A stretch of 64,000 nucleotides of DNA from Mactromeris polynyma (lineage: Eukaryota > Mollusca > Bivalvia > Venerida > Mactridae): NCBI GenBank assembly GCA_032209605.1, contig JASFXZ010000001.1, positions 32,120,619 to 32,184,618 on the forward strand. The letters are read 5' to 3'. The notes under the pieces are model-generated. The model was given only the letters and a program-made list of their open reading frames with translations, was not told the DNA's origin and searched no databases. Positions 32,079 to 45,900 of this stretch are shown here, piece after piece. The stretch's first letter is position 1. Every line of letters starts with the position of its first letter. Made by a program: the position numbers and the translations under genes.

Positions 32079-35000
32079 CTGAAATGGCAAATAACTGATT
32101 TTAGTCAATGAGGCCTAAAAAACGTTAATATGTAGTAAGCACTCCCTGAAAACCGACTATTTGAAAACCTAACTTCTCAGACAATCGAATGATTTACAAT
32201 CCACAGATATTGTAAAACATTTTACCCCAGAAAACTGGATGGGTATTTTTTGTTGTAAGTGTCAAATGTGTACTGCAGATTAAGAGATGGGGGCCACAGC
32301 TAACAATGTTATTAACAGGGGTCATTTTCATTGTTTCCCTGTAACGATTGTTCATGTAATTTCATGTAAACTTGCCAGCTACAATCAATAATACTGGAAT
32401 AATTGCGTAAATATGCATTTTGTTTAACGATCTCTTGATCGTTTGCTATCAGTTTGTGCTTTGTATCAAACTTATTGACAAATAAAGGCAAAACCTCATG
32501 GCATTTCGACAGTGTTTAATTACAATAAATAATAATAAATCATACACATAAAGTAGACTTTCTGTAATAATAAACAGTCTCGGCTGAGGTAGATTCTCAA
32601 AATAGCGGAAAATTTGCATTTGTGTTAATTTTGTATTATTGTTAAATTTATACAAGCTTACACTTGTTAGCCAGCACTTGAGGCAAAAACATACAAGTTA
32701 TTTAAAGACACACACTTTAGTAACCATTTTAGTTTTATCTATTGTCTGTGAATGTAAAATAAGCTTTCAATCTGGTCTATGTCTGGACAATTTCTCTACA
32801 AAAATTGCCTAATTTAGTTTTGCAATTGCCTAGCAGTCATATATAAGTGCTATTAAGTACTTAAAATCAAGGAGTGATTGGTATAAATGCAGTTACATAC
32901 AAACCACGAGAAATTATTAATCAATATGTGAAAGATGTTTCCCTGAAAATATATCGCGTAAGTAACAGAGGTGATAGAGTTATGACACTTAAAAGGACAT
33001 AACAACAATTCTCTTTGTTTTGAAATTGGGAAGCCATTATCTTAAGTATGTGGTGTTCCCTGAACTATAGTAATCTCTCTTTAAGTCACAAAAACAGGCA
33101 TGGTCCCATGATGACATTGCAAGGAAGACCCAACGCGGACACCTGCATAGAAACATTAACCTTCCGTAAGTTAACTGGATGACTTCCTCGAACTTACTCC
33201 ATTTAGGTTGGATTCTAATACAGCAGTGTTGAGGGGAAAGAGGGGAAAGTGAACTGAAGTCAGTAGCGCTGTCATCAATAGAAATGATAACAATGTATCA
33301 TTGACATATTTCTGTTGATAGATTATCGAAAAAGGTAATTTTAAAAATCATTAATTATGAATAATAAATGCATGACTAAAAATAACAACAAGAAATGGGC
33401 AATGCCCACAAACCAGGTTTTCAACCTAGTTATTTGTAACCAAGGCTCTATTTGTATAATGAAAACATGATGATCATCAATGCTGCAAAGGTGCCAGAGG
33501 TGATACATGCATACAAACACTCACACTTAGATATATATACAACAACTATACACCAAGTTTGATGTCAATACACCCACACATTGCAAAAATATTAAGTGGA
33601 AACTGATTTTTGAATTTTAAGTGACCTTGACCTTGGACGGAACAAACCCAAAAACAATCCCAAGTGAGCTCTCCACATGTTCTTACTATACACTAAGTTT
33701 GATGTCAATATGATCAATGAAACTAAAGTTATTAGCCAGAAAGCAAATTGCTAATTTTAGTAAAGGTGACCTTGACATTTGGCGGAACAAACCCAAAAGC
33801 AATCCAAAGCGAGCTCTCCACATGTTGTTACTATACACTAAGTTTGATACCAAATGATCAACGGAACTCAAGTTATTCGCAGGATACCAAATTGCAATTT
33901 TTAATAACAGTGACCTTGACCTTGGACAAAACGAGTTCAAAATCCCAAGCAAGCTCTCAAAATGTTCTTACTATACACCAAGTTTGATGTCATTATAATC
34001 AACGAAACAAAAGTTATTTGCCGGAAACCAAATTTCTATTTTTAGTAACAGTGACCTTGACCTTTGGCGGACCAAACACAAAAGCAATCCCAAGTGAGCT
34101 CTCCATATGTTCTTTCTATACACTAAGTTTGGTTACAATATGATCAACAGAACTCAACTTATGCGCCGGAAAGCCCCTGCTTGACGCCTGCCCGCCCAAC
34201 GACACACATCATTCTAATAACATGGTTTTCATAGAAAACATGGTTAAAAATTCTGTAAATGGCATTTTAAGTAAACAATACTTGAAATATCGATATAATG
34301 TTGATATGCATTTTGCAGAATCAATGACGGCACTAATATAATGCTATTTCGAAAAAATGAAGTCGCTAAGAATAAAATAGACTATGATTCTATCATAGAC
34401 AGAATTGATTGTTGGAATCAACGATACATGGATATGTCTCATCCGATATATAGATATCTTGGATATGCATTTTGCAGAATCAATGACAGCTCTAAAAATC
34501 TTAACCTCAGACCACAGAGAAATTTTGCAAAGGAAAATGCAGCAGGCTTTCCAGCAGCTTTTTTTAGAGGCTAAAATTAGGAGCTTTTATGACACCATTC
34601 TAAAATATTAGGGATGTTTCAGCAACTACTTACCTTACCTAAGTTCGAACATAACCAATTCTTTTTTACATTAAATTTTCAGTGATTTTTTTCGGTTAAT
34701 TTTACTGCCGAATAAAAAAGAGTCTATTTTTCCCCAAAAAATCAACATTAATTTTGTCCTCCAATTCTTTGTTAATTTTTCTGAATTTCTTTTTATTTAG
34801 TCAGGTTTTTGTGTATTTAACCTTTTATAAAAGAAACTTTGCTCTTACATCACCTCATATATATAACAAACACCAGCCACAGCTGATAAGTTATTTTTAT
34901 AACCAAAACAATCATTACCTTATTTGCCAAAATTTGGGATTTATCGCACCAATTTTCCCAATTGAAAAGGTTTAGGCAATCAAATTATTTTCAAAAAAAA

Positions 35001-38000
35001 ATCACAGCATTTTTACTGGTAAAACATACAACAGAAAATATTCCCATCATCTTCCTTAAATGAAATTTATCACATTCTCAAGACGACAAAGATCAGTGAA
35101 AAAGATCAGTGACTTAGAATAATAAGACATCAGACTAAATTATTTTGTGGTCTATGTAATTCCTTATACCAGAATATGAGAGCAAGTTAATCAAATTATC
35201 TATTTTGTGTGGCCTAATCAAGAAATAATATGCTGATGATATTTCTTTGTATTCCTATGAGTCCTATAACAGAAATATGTTCACAGACACCTTAGACAGT
35301 AAATTGATATTGAATTTAACACATCAGTTACATGAAAAATCAAAGCAACAAAGGCATTTTCAGAAAACTGGGGGATATTACGCAATAACTGAAATAAAAC
35401 ACATCAGTTACATGAAAAATCAAAGCAACGAAGGCATTGTCAAAAAATTGGGGGATATTACGCAATCGCTGAAATAATAGTTGTCTTGAATCTGAGGTAA
35501 TATTTATAACTATTTATAGACAATAATAAGGCAGAACGAGCTATAACCATCATAAACATGAATACTTGGAATGCCTACGCTGTGCAACGGTTTTAAGTCA
35601 AAGAAAATGAAGACAGATTTACTACCAGAATTCTGTCTTAATTGAACTAAACTTTCAGACCTGAGAAATATCCTTCTTTAATTCAATGCATAGTGCGTTT
35701 ATTAACCGCGAACGTATGAATATATTACCCGGACCATTACATTTCAAAATAGGTGTAATAAATTGTTTGTGTTTGTCCGTAAGGTTGACGGAAGATGATA
35801 CCTGAATGTGAAAATCCCGACTATCAAATGGCAATTTTTGCCCAAAGCACATTATTGTGTGCCTAAATTATACTCTAAATACTGGATAATTAAAGGCTTA
35901 TTAATCATTATGTTGAGTAATAATTGTGACCAAGGACCTGATTCATAAACACAACAAGACTGAAACTTGGACTTTACAATGTTAGATGTTCTTTTTGCTC
36001 TAATGTTGTTATAACAGTATAGACATAAATACAAATTGGCTTAATTTTGCTTAGATTTAATGAAAATGAAAGACTGGTAAACAGAAAATTTACCCTGAGA
36101 AAAATCATTGATAGCGTTAATAGCATTGCATACTGCGTGTCATAATAATTACGGAATTGTTCATCCCACGCGACAGTTATATTATAAGTCGAGTTTTAAT
36201 CAAAATGACTGTATAAAACAACATATAGCACTAATTTAATAACATTATGTTTGTCAAAATACTGAAAACATTCCATTACGCAAGAACAGTAAATTTCTAT
36301 TTAACGTACTACAAGACATCATTCCGTCTACGCCGTTTATCATTTTGAAAGATATTTTTTGTTCAAAATAGCATTATATTAGAGCAGTCATTGATTCTAC
36401 AAAATGCATATTGACAATATTGATACATTGAATGAGATATCGACGATATATGGTTGTATCAAGTACTGTTTACTAAAATGCTATTTACATGCTTGCAATT
36501 CATAATTTCATGTAAAACGCTATTTACATGCTTGCAGTTCATAATTTCATGTAAAACGCTATTTACATGCTTGCAGTTCATAATTTCATGTAAAACGCTA
36601 TTTACATGCTTGCAGTTCATAATTTCATGTAAAACGCTATTTACATGCTTGCAGTTCATAATTTCATGTAAAATGCTATTTACATGCTTGCAGTTCATAA
36701 TTTCATGTAAAACGCTATTTACATGCTTGCAGTTCATAATTTCATGTAAAACGCTATTTACATGCTTGCAGTTCATAATTTCATGTATTTCCAGTTACGT
36801 CTTTTACATGATTATGTATTACTTTGTATTACCCGCCTCAGTAGCTCAGTTGGTAGAGTGTCCGCTCATTCATGACAAACTTCTCAACATGATTCTCTCA
36901 TACTGTTTATTTATACAGTGTTGACACTCACTTCCTCTTCTATTAAAATTTCACATGTGACAAATAATATATAAGGCATGGAACTTTTAAGTAAAAGATA
37001 TATAGAGTGGAATCGTGGTCCAGTGGTAACACGCTGGACTAGTAATCCAGGGATCGCAGATTCGATCCCCCACTCCACCACTGTAGTCTACGAGTACCAA
37101 GTCTTTTGGATGAGACTTAGTAAAAGTGAGGTCCTGTGTAAGATGCTTCACATCGAGAACCAGGGCATCTTCTATATCATGCACTATATATCCTCCAAAA
37201 AAGTGTACTTAGTGTAGCAGCAATAAATAGCGCATCATCACAGACGTCCATACTGCATCATTTTTTAGATCATTATAAAGGCAATATTTGATACACACAC
37301 ACATATCCATATTATGCCGGGAAAGAACAGTAATTGCCGAAATAGCATATTGTAGTCGGCTGCTTGTTAAACAGTGCTCTAGTGTATTCCAAATGTCAAC
37401 AATACGATACTGCGAAGCTAAAAATTTGCATTAATTGCATAAATGATAATATTATCTTGTTATCATAAAAAAACAAGATCAACATTTAATTATGTAATAC
37501 ATGAATAACAGAAAGATTGGAGTTAATATTGTATTAAGGGAATTTAAAATATAATCAATATATATCCGTATATTGTCCATATATGTCTTTTGATATATCA
37601 GTATCATCGATATGCAAAAAATTGAATCAATAACAGACCTACTTTCAACCAGGACTAATGTGCTCCTTACCAAACAAATAATAAAACTTTCTCGCATGTC
37701 TGATTTCTTGATCCTCGAATAATGCTAAAATCTGCATATTTTTTACAAGAAAGTAAGCATACAATTGATTGCAACAGAGCAAGTACGTAGCTTATTTAAT
37801 ATATACAATCAATATAAACCAATTATATATAGCTTGTTTATACATTCGGCTATGCAAATTTCATCAGCAAATCTTAAACATTACTAGGAGCATAAAAACT
37901 TATACTGGCCGTTATTTATTACTCAATAATTATTCAAAAAACTATGTACGGGTGTCTCAGAATAAGATTTTAACCAAATCATTTTGAATTCTGAATATCA

Positions 38001-39931
38001 GTTTTAGATAAATTTGTTAAGTTTTTTATAGAATTACTGGTATGTAACAAACAATATGGGTGTCCGGATATACAGTTGTATTGCAATATGCAACAAAACT
38101 GCGTTGAAGTCCCATATAGAAGGCTATTTTAATGATAGTATTTTTTCTACTTTCACCTAGAAAACTACGAACGATTAATCAATCCATCGATGCATCACGA
38201 TGCACAATCTCTCGATACATGTATTGTTTCGATTCGTTTTGAGAAAAATTGACATATTGATCCGCCATTTTTATTCAGTATTCAATGTAAAGAAAAATGT
38301 TACGCTTGTCCACCATCATGTGTAAACCTGCCGGAGAACTCATAAATGTTGCAAAAATCGAAACAAAAGAACACAACTGTCACGCACTTTGCAACACATG
38401 AACAGTGGACAACTAAGTATGGAGATTTGTTACGATTTTACACGTTAAAATTTGGAGTGCATTGAAACCATTGCAATTTAGTCACTTGAGTGTTTTGTTC
38501 TTAACAGGTAAAAAGTATTGTGAAGTAAATATTCTTAACTAATGCCATTACCTTATCCTTACCATTAATGCTAACTAAGTGTGGCATTTGGATCATTTTA
38601 GTTATTCTTTATGATATATCGTGATTCGTATTGTATTGTGAGAGGTATAACGTGATATGTATCGTATTGCGTTACGTCTGAACCGTCTCACCCTTAGAAT
38701 CTAGTTATGAAAGTCTCTTATTAGTCAAACATTGATAAGAGAATGATGGCTGTTTCAGTTTTAGCTTTATCTTATTACTATCTAGTCATGAAACTCTCAT
38801 ATTTAGTTACTAATTAAAAACAGAAATAAGACTAAAGATATTATCCATACAATATATACCACATATTTCTAAAATAACAAGACGGCTATGAAGGCCGTAG
38901 ATCGCTCACCTGAATTCCCAGAAAGTCTAGAGGGTCCACAAGGATTTTATATGATTTGACCCAGTGACCTAATTTTTGACCCAACGTGACTTGCTATAAA
39001 ACATGATGGACAATAGCTAATCACAATAGCTCGCCCATGAGTATTTAGCATCAAAAAAGCTAAAATGTTGTTACTTGGAGAAAGCTTCTTACAAAATGAA
39101 CCCCAGACCTCGATCTCCCGAAGTATCTTAATCTCAGCTCAAATATTGTCTCAAATTGCTGAGATTTTTCTCATCTGAGACTGGAATAAAAATTTGCGTT
39201 ACAACATAATAAAATAATGAGACGAGTATTTTTATCAGAAAATTTTCAAGAGAGATCCAAAATGAGTTTTATCTCAAACTCAGACTCTGATTTGAGGAAA
39301 ATCTTAATATTGAGCTGAGATTTCTTTTTGATCTATACTTTGGGATATCGGGGCCAGGATCCAAAAGAAGCTGCTGCATAACAATGACAAAACATTGATG
39401 GTATAGACTTTGAAACGATAATGTCCCAATTTCCACCACCATACTGTCAATTTAAACTTTTTAATGGCTGGATATGGACCAGACATGCCATTGATTTTAT
39501 TGTTCTGTGGTAATTGATCTGAAGCATACAGCAAACATATCGTCTCCACGCTCCATACAAACTTTACTACAGTTGAAGTCATATATATTCCTACAGACAA
39601 TTCAAGTACATTTGTTAATGACATTGTGGTTTTCCTCTGTGAGTATACAGATATCTTTTGGTGTCTGTGTATAGCAACTGCAATTTGGTTTCAATAAAAT
39701 TTCAAGGCATGAACATTGTAATTTGCTAAGGCCAGACAGCCACATTAAAAAGATCATTCTCCTGGAAAGACATTAATTCTTGACTCCTATTTATAACAAG
39801 GTGCTGAACAGTTTGACTTCCACAGAATGAACTTATGGAGTTTAAATGTTAATTTTAATAATTAAGACCACCTCAAAATTAAAAACTAAATTTTCAAATG
39901 CATTTCCCCTATTTTGCTTTTTATTCAACCT

Positions 39932-39966
<35 letters not shown>

Positions 39967-42900
39967 GACCACTTCAATAAGAAGACCAGCTTTCAAGGGT
40001 CCTAAAGGTGGTCGCATTATTGGGGTTTTACTGTATATTGTTCCTAGTTCAAAATCATGTATGGTTACCCTATTATTCTGTGGTATTTTCTTCTAAGAAC
40101 AAATTCAACTTCTTTTTGTGCAGAAAAGAAAACAAATCTATTCTGTCAGATCACGCTCCCTATCTAAAGATAGGGACAACCTTTCCTACGTTTAAAATAC
40201 AGCACAGCGTTTAAAATACAGCACAGCTTTTTTCCCTACGTAGCTAGCGCTAGGTAGAATTCTATTTTTCCTTCATCTAAAAAATGTGCCTCTGATATAC
40301 ATGTATACTCCAGTCAGCCTAGGGTACACTCTGTATGTAATAAATCATAAGCAGGAATTCTACAAACACAAAAACAATCACTACCTAATCAAATAACGGT
40401 ATTAAAATGGACAATTATTGGTCTAGTGAGACGTTTGAGGCCAGGAAATATATTACAAATGTGTGTTGGGTTTACGTGTCACAGGATGAGAAAAATGTGC
40501 AGCCTGACCGGGACTCGAACCAGGGGCCTTTCACTTACAGGGCAAATGCTCTGAGCTGAGCTACCCAGCTGCTTACACATCTTCTCCCCTTATTGTGACC
40601 AAATCCGTACCGTGACATACTTCCCACAACAGGGCTCAACATTAACTTTTTGTACTACTGGACAAGTCGGACAAGTAGATTTAAATATCACTTGTCCTGA
40701 CCTTAAATAAATGTAGAGTGAAAATGCAGGAGTTGTGACAAATGAAGAAATACAGCATTAATATGCAGGCTTTAATACATGAACAATTCAATTAAAACAT
40801 AAACTGGCTAATTCACATGTAATTCCAATTCTCACATTGATTTTTCTTGAGCCAACTGTTTGTTAACTGTGGATTGATCTTTTGGTTTCGTTGAATTGAT
40901 TTAAGCCCATCACGTAACTTGGACACAATTTCTTCCATTGAAAGTTACTGGTCACATCGGGCAAGTACTTTTGGAAATTGGTTGCCCGGACCTTCAAATT
41001 ACTGGTCAAAATCCATCGGACAACCGTTAGTGTTGAGCCCTGCACAAACAATTTTTTCAAACATTGTGGAGGCACATCTACAAGAGGCAGATAGAGTATT
41101 CCCACATTATGACGTATGACAACAACACCACACCCAGTCATATTTATCCGACATCAGGCCAACCAGTTCAAACTAGATCCTTATCATATTTCAGCAAGGG
41201 ACGAGGAAGCAAATAGCAGCATTAGAATATTGTAGTATACCTGCGACAACGCACATCCAAGGCAGGCACTAAACCACTAAGCCACCAGGCCGGTTTTGAA
41301 ATTGCCATTTAAAGGAACAAAAGTCAGTTCTGAATATCAACAAATCTAGAATAAGGCCAACCTTAAAAAGGAGTTTGTTTTGCATAACCCATCCTTACTC
41401 CTGAAAATGGCACTTACTAAAAAAAAATAGGTATAGAGAAGGGAATTCGTGTTGCATAACCAGGATTACCGATAGTTGTAACTTAAATGACCATAAAAGT
41501 AGATAAATAAAAAATAATTACTTTCCTTGCTATACATCTAAATTTAGCTGAGTAGGGTAATGCCTAACAAATAATTCTTTAACCATGGCCTAATTTGATC
41601 CGCTTCACATTTTCACGATGCTTTCCTTTATGTCTTATGTAACGCAACCTAAGTAATTAAACTAGTGGAAAAACACATCTTTTTCACAGATTGTCTGCAG
41701 GCATTCCTGTGTGGTTAAACTGTTTGACTGACTTAACAGCAATTTCATTTCCCCAGCGTGTTCAAGATATTTTTGCAATATGTACAGAAGATAAATCAAC
41801 TGGGATCTATATTATTGAATCACTGCAGGCAAGGAGAAAAACTTCCTGATGATGACGCCCTGACATGGAAAACATTAACATATCAATGCACCAGATTCCA
41901 GCTCCCATAGGAAACATTAATCAAATCATTTACACTAGCAGTAAATATAGGTCATTTATACCGCCACTCACATTGTTCAGGAGACAAATGCTGCCATGAC
42001 GTAATTATTATGTGAACCCACATTTACACATGGTTCATACAGAACTTCTAGAAAAAAATTCAAATACTTTTCAAGGCCTTTTCAAGGCCTTTTCAAGTAC
42101 TTTGTCCCCATTTTCAAGGATTAAAAATGTTGATATTTTCGGTATAGAGAAGCAGGGGGTAGTGTATTTTTTAAGTTATCCCACCAAGATGACCATCACT
42201 GCAGCACGGTCAAAATTACTTTAATAGGGCATAAAACCTGTCAGCTACCATACCATACTGTATGACCATACTATCATCTACTTAGCGATGGGCCCTGATG
42301 AAAATAGCTCTTGTCATTTTTCACACTTTTTCATCATTGTTGGTATGTTTGTTATTTTTTGTCCTTTTTCTATTTGCAGCAGAAGAATTAAAGGGCAATT
42401 TATTTCAAAATTAAAGTACTTTTCAAGGAGTTATTGGCTGTTACATATTCAAGTACTTTTCAAGGAGAAGGCATCAAATTCAAGCACTTTTCAAGACTGT
42501 GCGAACCCTGTTACAGTAGAACTTTGAAACCTCGAACTACCATTGGATCTAGCAATTAGTTTGAGCCATCTATTGTTCTAGGCGTCTATGGTATACATGT
42601 GTATGAACGAACCGACTGTCCCCGGTAAAAGTGTACTATGCATTATGAAAATCATTAAGATAATAAATTTCGATACCAGTTTTGACACTTCCGTCATATT
42701 TTACTCAATGACGTTTGCACTTAAGTTTAAGATATAAATTTATATAACGAAAAATATTTTTTTTTGGAGTTTATTCACTCTTCTATTCAATAGATAATTC
42801 CTGTTCAGTGTACACTAAACATTTATTAGTTCTATAAATGCAATAGTGCATGTTTATAGTACAACCTTCAAGAAATTAATGTGACATGCCAATAAAATGT

Positions 42901-45900
42901 GTCGCAAATATCACCCTCAACAAATAAAAGAATTTCAACTGACCAATCATAGGTGTTAAGTACTGTATTGTTCCACCTATCTATGGTAAAAAATGAATGA
43001 CATGAAAGTTCGAGACTGCACTCTGTTCGAGTGATCTACTGTTAGATATTATTTTTATTTATATGTGGTTTTATGGCGCATCGACAGCTTCGGTCATTTA
43101 GCGCGCAAGGAATGTAAAAAACATGTGAAACTAAAAAGGGTTACGACATATACTTGTACATGTTAAAATGGTGTAAATATAGTGGGTAAAAATTGGGATC
43201 ATTAGGGTAAGAATATAGTTTATGTACCAGGGTGAGCGAGGCAATCCTCATTCACCGGTAAATGTAATATATGTAGGTATGGATTAAAAATTTATCATAG
43301 TTTGTTGTAAAAGCCAATCTCTTTGATGTAGCTTATAATTTTTTCAACTTGGATAGTCTCAAAGAGACGTTAGATATTATGAAATAAGGAGAGATTTCGT
43401 CAGGACTTAAGAACATGTTCGAGGTATCTACACTACTGTGTCCGAGCCAAAACTGTTTGAGGGTCGAAGTTCTACTGTAATTGTGTAACTACCTAGGGTT
43501 TAGTTTGGCTATTTTGGGAAGATGACCTGTACCCTTCAAATTGGGATTTTTTGCTTGTAAAACTTAGAAATTGGGAAAAAGACTAGCAATTAAAGCAAAA
43601 TATTAGGAATTAAAGTAAAGAATGTAGTTATAAATTGACAGACAACTGCTATTTATATAAACTGCATGTAAGGGGAAAATAATTAACAACAAAATTAACA
43701 TATATCTGTTTTCAGAAGGACATAAAAGATCAGTTTCGTGATATGCAATATTACTGGTCAGTATTTCTGAATTTCTAACTGAAAATATTAACAATGCGTT
43801 AAAGATGGGAATCTGGAGAAATTATATACTCTGTTGACAGGGAAAATCGGGTCCAATTTCAGCCCCAAATTAGCACAAAAAATCACTCATTTACCCAGTA
43901 AATAATGGAGCTTGAATTAGGAACAGTTCATCATGTACAAAGACATATATAATCCAGCTTCAGTTTGTGTCTACAAAGAGGCATTGATTTTTTCCTAGGC
44001 AAAGTCACCTCTATTCATTCATCAATTATTTAAAAATTCTAACAATAAAAATGATAAACAACCTTAATATAGAAATAAAAAATCTATGGAATGGTTGACT
44101 AGTCATGCTCCCAAGTACAGCAATGTCAGCCAATTTGATTACCAATATTTCTTCTCAGCATATACAATTCTTGATAAATACAACTGCAACTATGACATGA
44201 TAAATAACAAGAGCTGTTTTTCAAAACAAATATGCCCCCCTGACAGCTTATTCCAGGTAATCGGGTCTAATGCCACTATGACCTTGACCTTTGACAGACT
44301 GACCTCGAAACCACATTGGTCATCTACTGACTACAGACACACTTCCCATGATGTGTGATAGATACATGCCCTAGCCATCTCCATTTATTGATATGAAACC
44401 ATTATAAGCCGAAGTCACCTCGACCTTGACCTTGTGACCCCCCTTCCACTACAAAGAGGTCACTAACTGCTCCACAAGGCAATCATGCTATGACATTTAA
44501 GTGCATAACAACAAATCATTCTTCAAATACTAATCAGAGATAATTTCCAGTCTAGAAGTTGACATTGACCTTTGACCTACTAATACCATAAATTAAATAC
44601 GGTCATCTGCTAACCACAAACAGTCCTCCTCTGAAGTCTGACCACTGGAGGCTCAAGGTTTTACCAGTTACTGAAACTGAATGGACTACTGACAGACTGA
44701 CAGATGAATCAACTTCAGGGTTTTCCCTAGGATTTTTCAGCTAGGGGTCTATGGACCCTCGTGTTTGATAAATTGGGGGTCCTTAGTAAATTTGTAGGGT
44801 CGCAGATATGCAGTTTATACTTGACAAAAGTTTATTTAAGTGGTCCCAGGGATGCACAGTAAGTTGAAAATGGTAGTCCCTATAAAGAATAGGGAATCAG
44901 GGACTCAAGATTGCTGTGTCAGGGAAATCCCTGCAACTTTTTTACAGAGGGACATAATGATGATGATTTGAAGCAGACACATATGTAACTTACTCTGTTA
45001 TCATCTAAAGCACATCACAATTAACATTATTAATGAAATTTGATCTTCTGTTTTTTTTTGACATTTCAAATACATAAAACTGGTACAGAACTAACAGATG
45101 TGTTTACCGATCATTTTCCTCCATTAAGGGCATTCTCCTAAGAACACAAAAAGAAGAAAAATGATAAGCTTCCACTCTTGCAAGTTATTGAATTTTTCTA
45201 AGAGAAAATGGAAAAATCAATTTGATGTAGATTCAACTGTGACAAGTTGATAGAATAAACTTCATAAAAATCTTTTTCTCTCCAAAAAACACGACTTGAT
45301 CATGTATGAATGACATCTCACAACATGACATTTGAATTTGTATTGCAATGTATTGAGTTTGGTTCAGTCTTATGATTCTAGTCAAAACTAGAAATTACCA
45401 GAGGTAGGCATTTACAATGCTTTCTCTAAGTACAAGTCCTCAAGCACTCAAAAGTGCTCATACACTTTTAGGACTAAAGAGGTCAAACACACTCGTAACA
45501 GATAATAAATACTAAAATATTTTAAAGCAAAAAGGTCAAACATACTCATAAACATTAAGGCAAAAAGGTCTTAAGCACACAGACACTTAATGCCAAAATA
45601 ACTTTAAGTATATACTTTAAGACAAAAAGATCAATAGTACTCATATACTTCAAGACAAAAAAAGGTCAAAAGTACTCAAATTCTTTAAAGTAGATAGGTC
45701 AAAAGTACTCAAATTCTTTAAAGCAAAAAGGTCAAAAGTACCGGTACACTTTAAAGCAAAAAGGTCAAAAGTACCGGTATACTTTAAAGCAAAAAGGTCA
45801 AAAGTACCGGTACACTTTAAAGCAAAAAGGTCAAAAGTACCGGTACACTTTAAAGCAAAAAGGTCAAAAGTACCGGTACACTTTAAAGCAAAAAGGTCAA

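Noticed and set aside
36454..36924. Open frames on both strands with 13-residue periodicity
   Set aside because: Produced by the 39-bp tandem repeat, whose length is a multiple of three.
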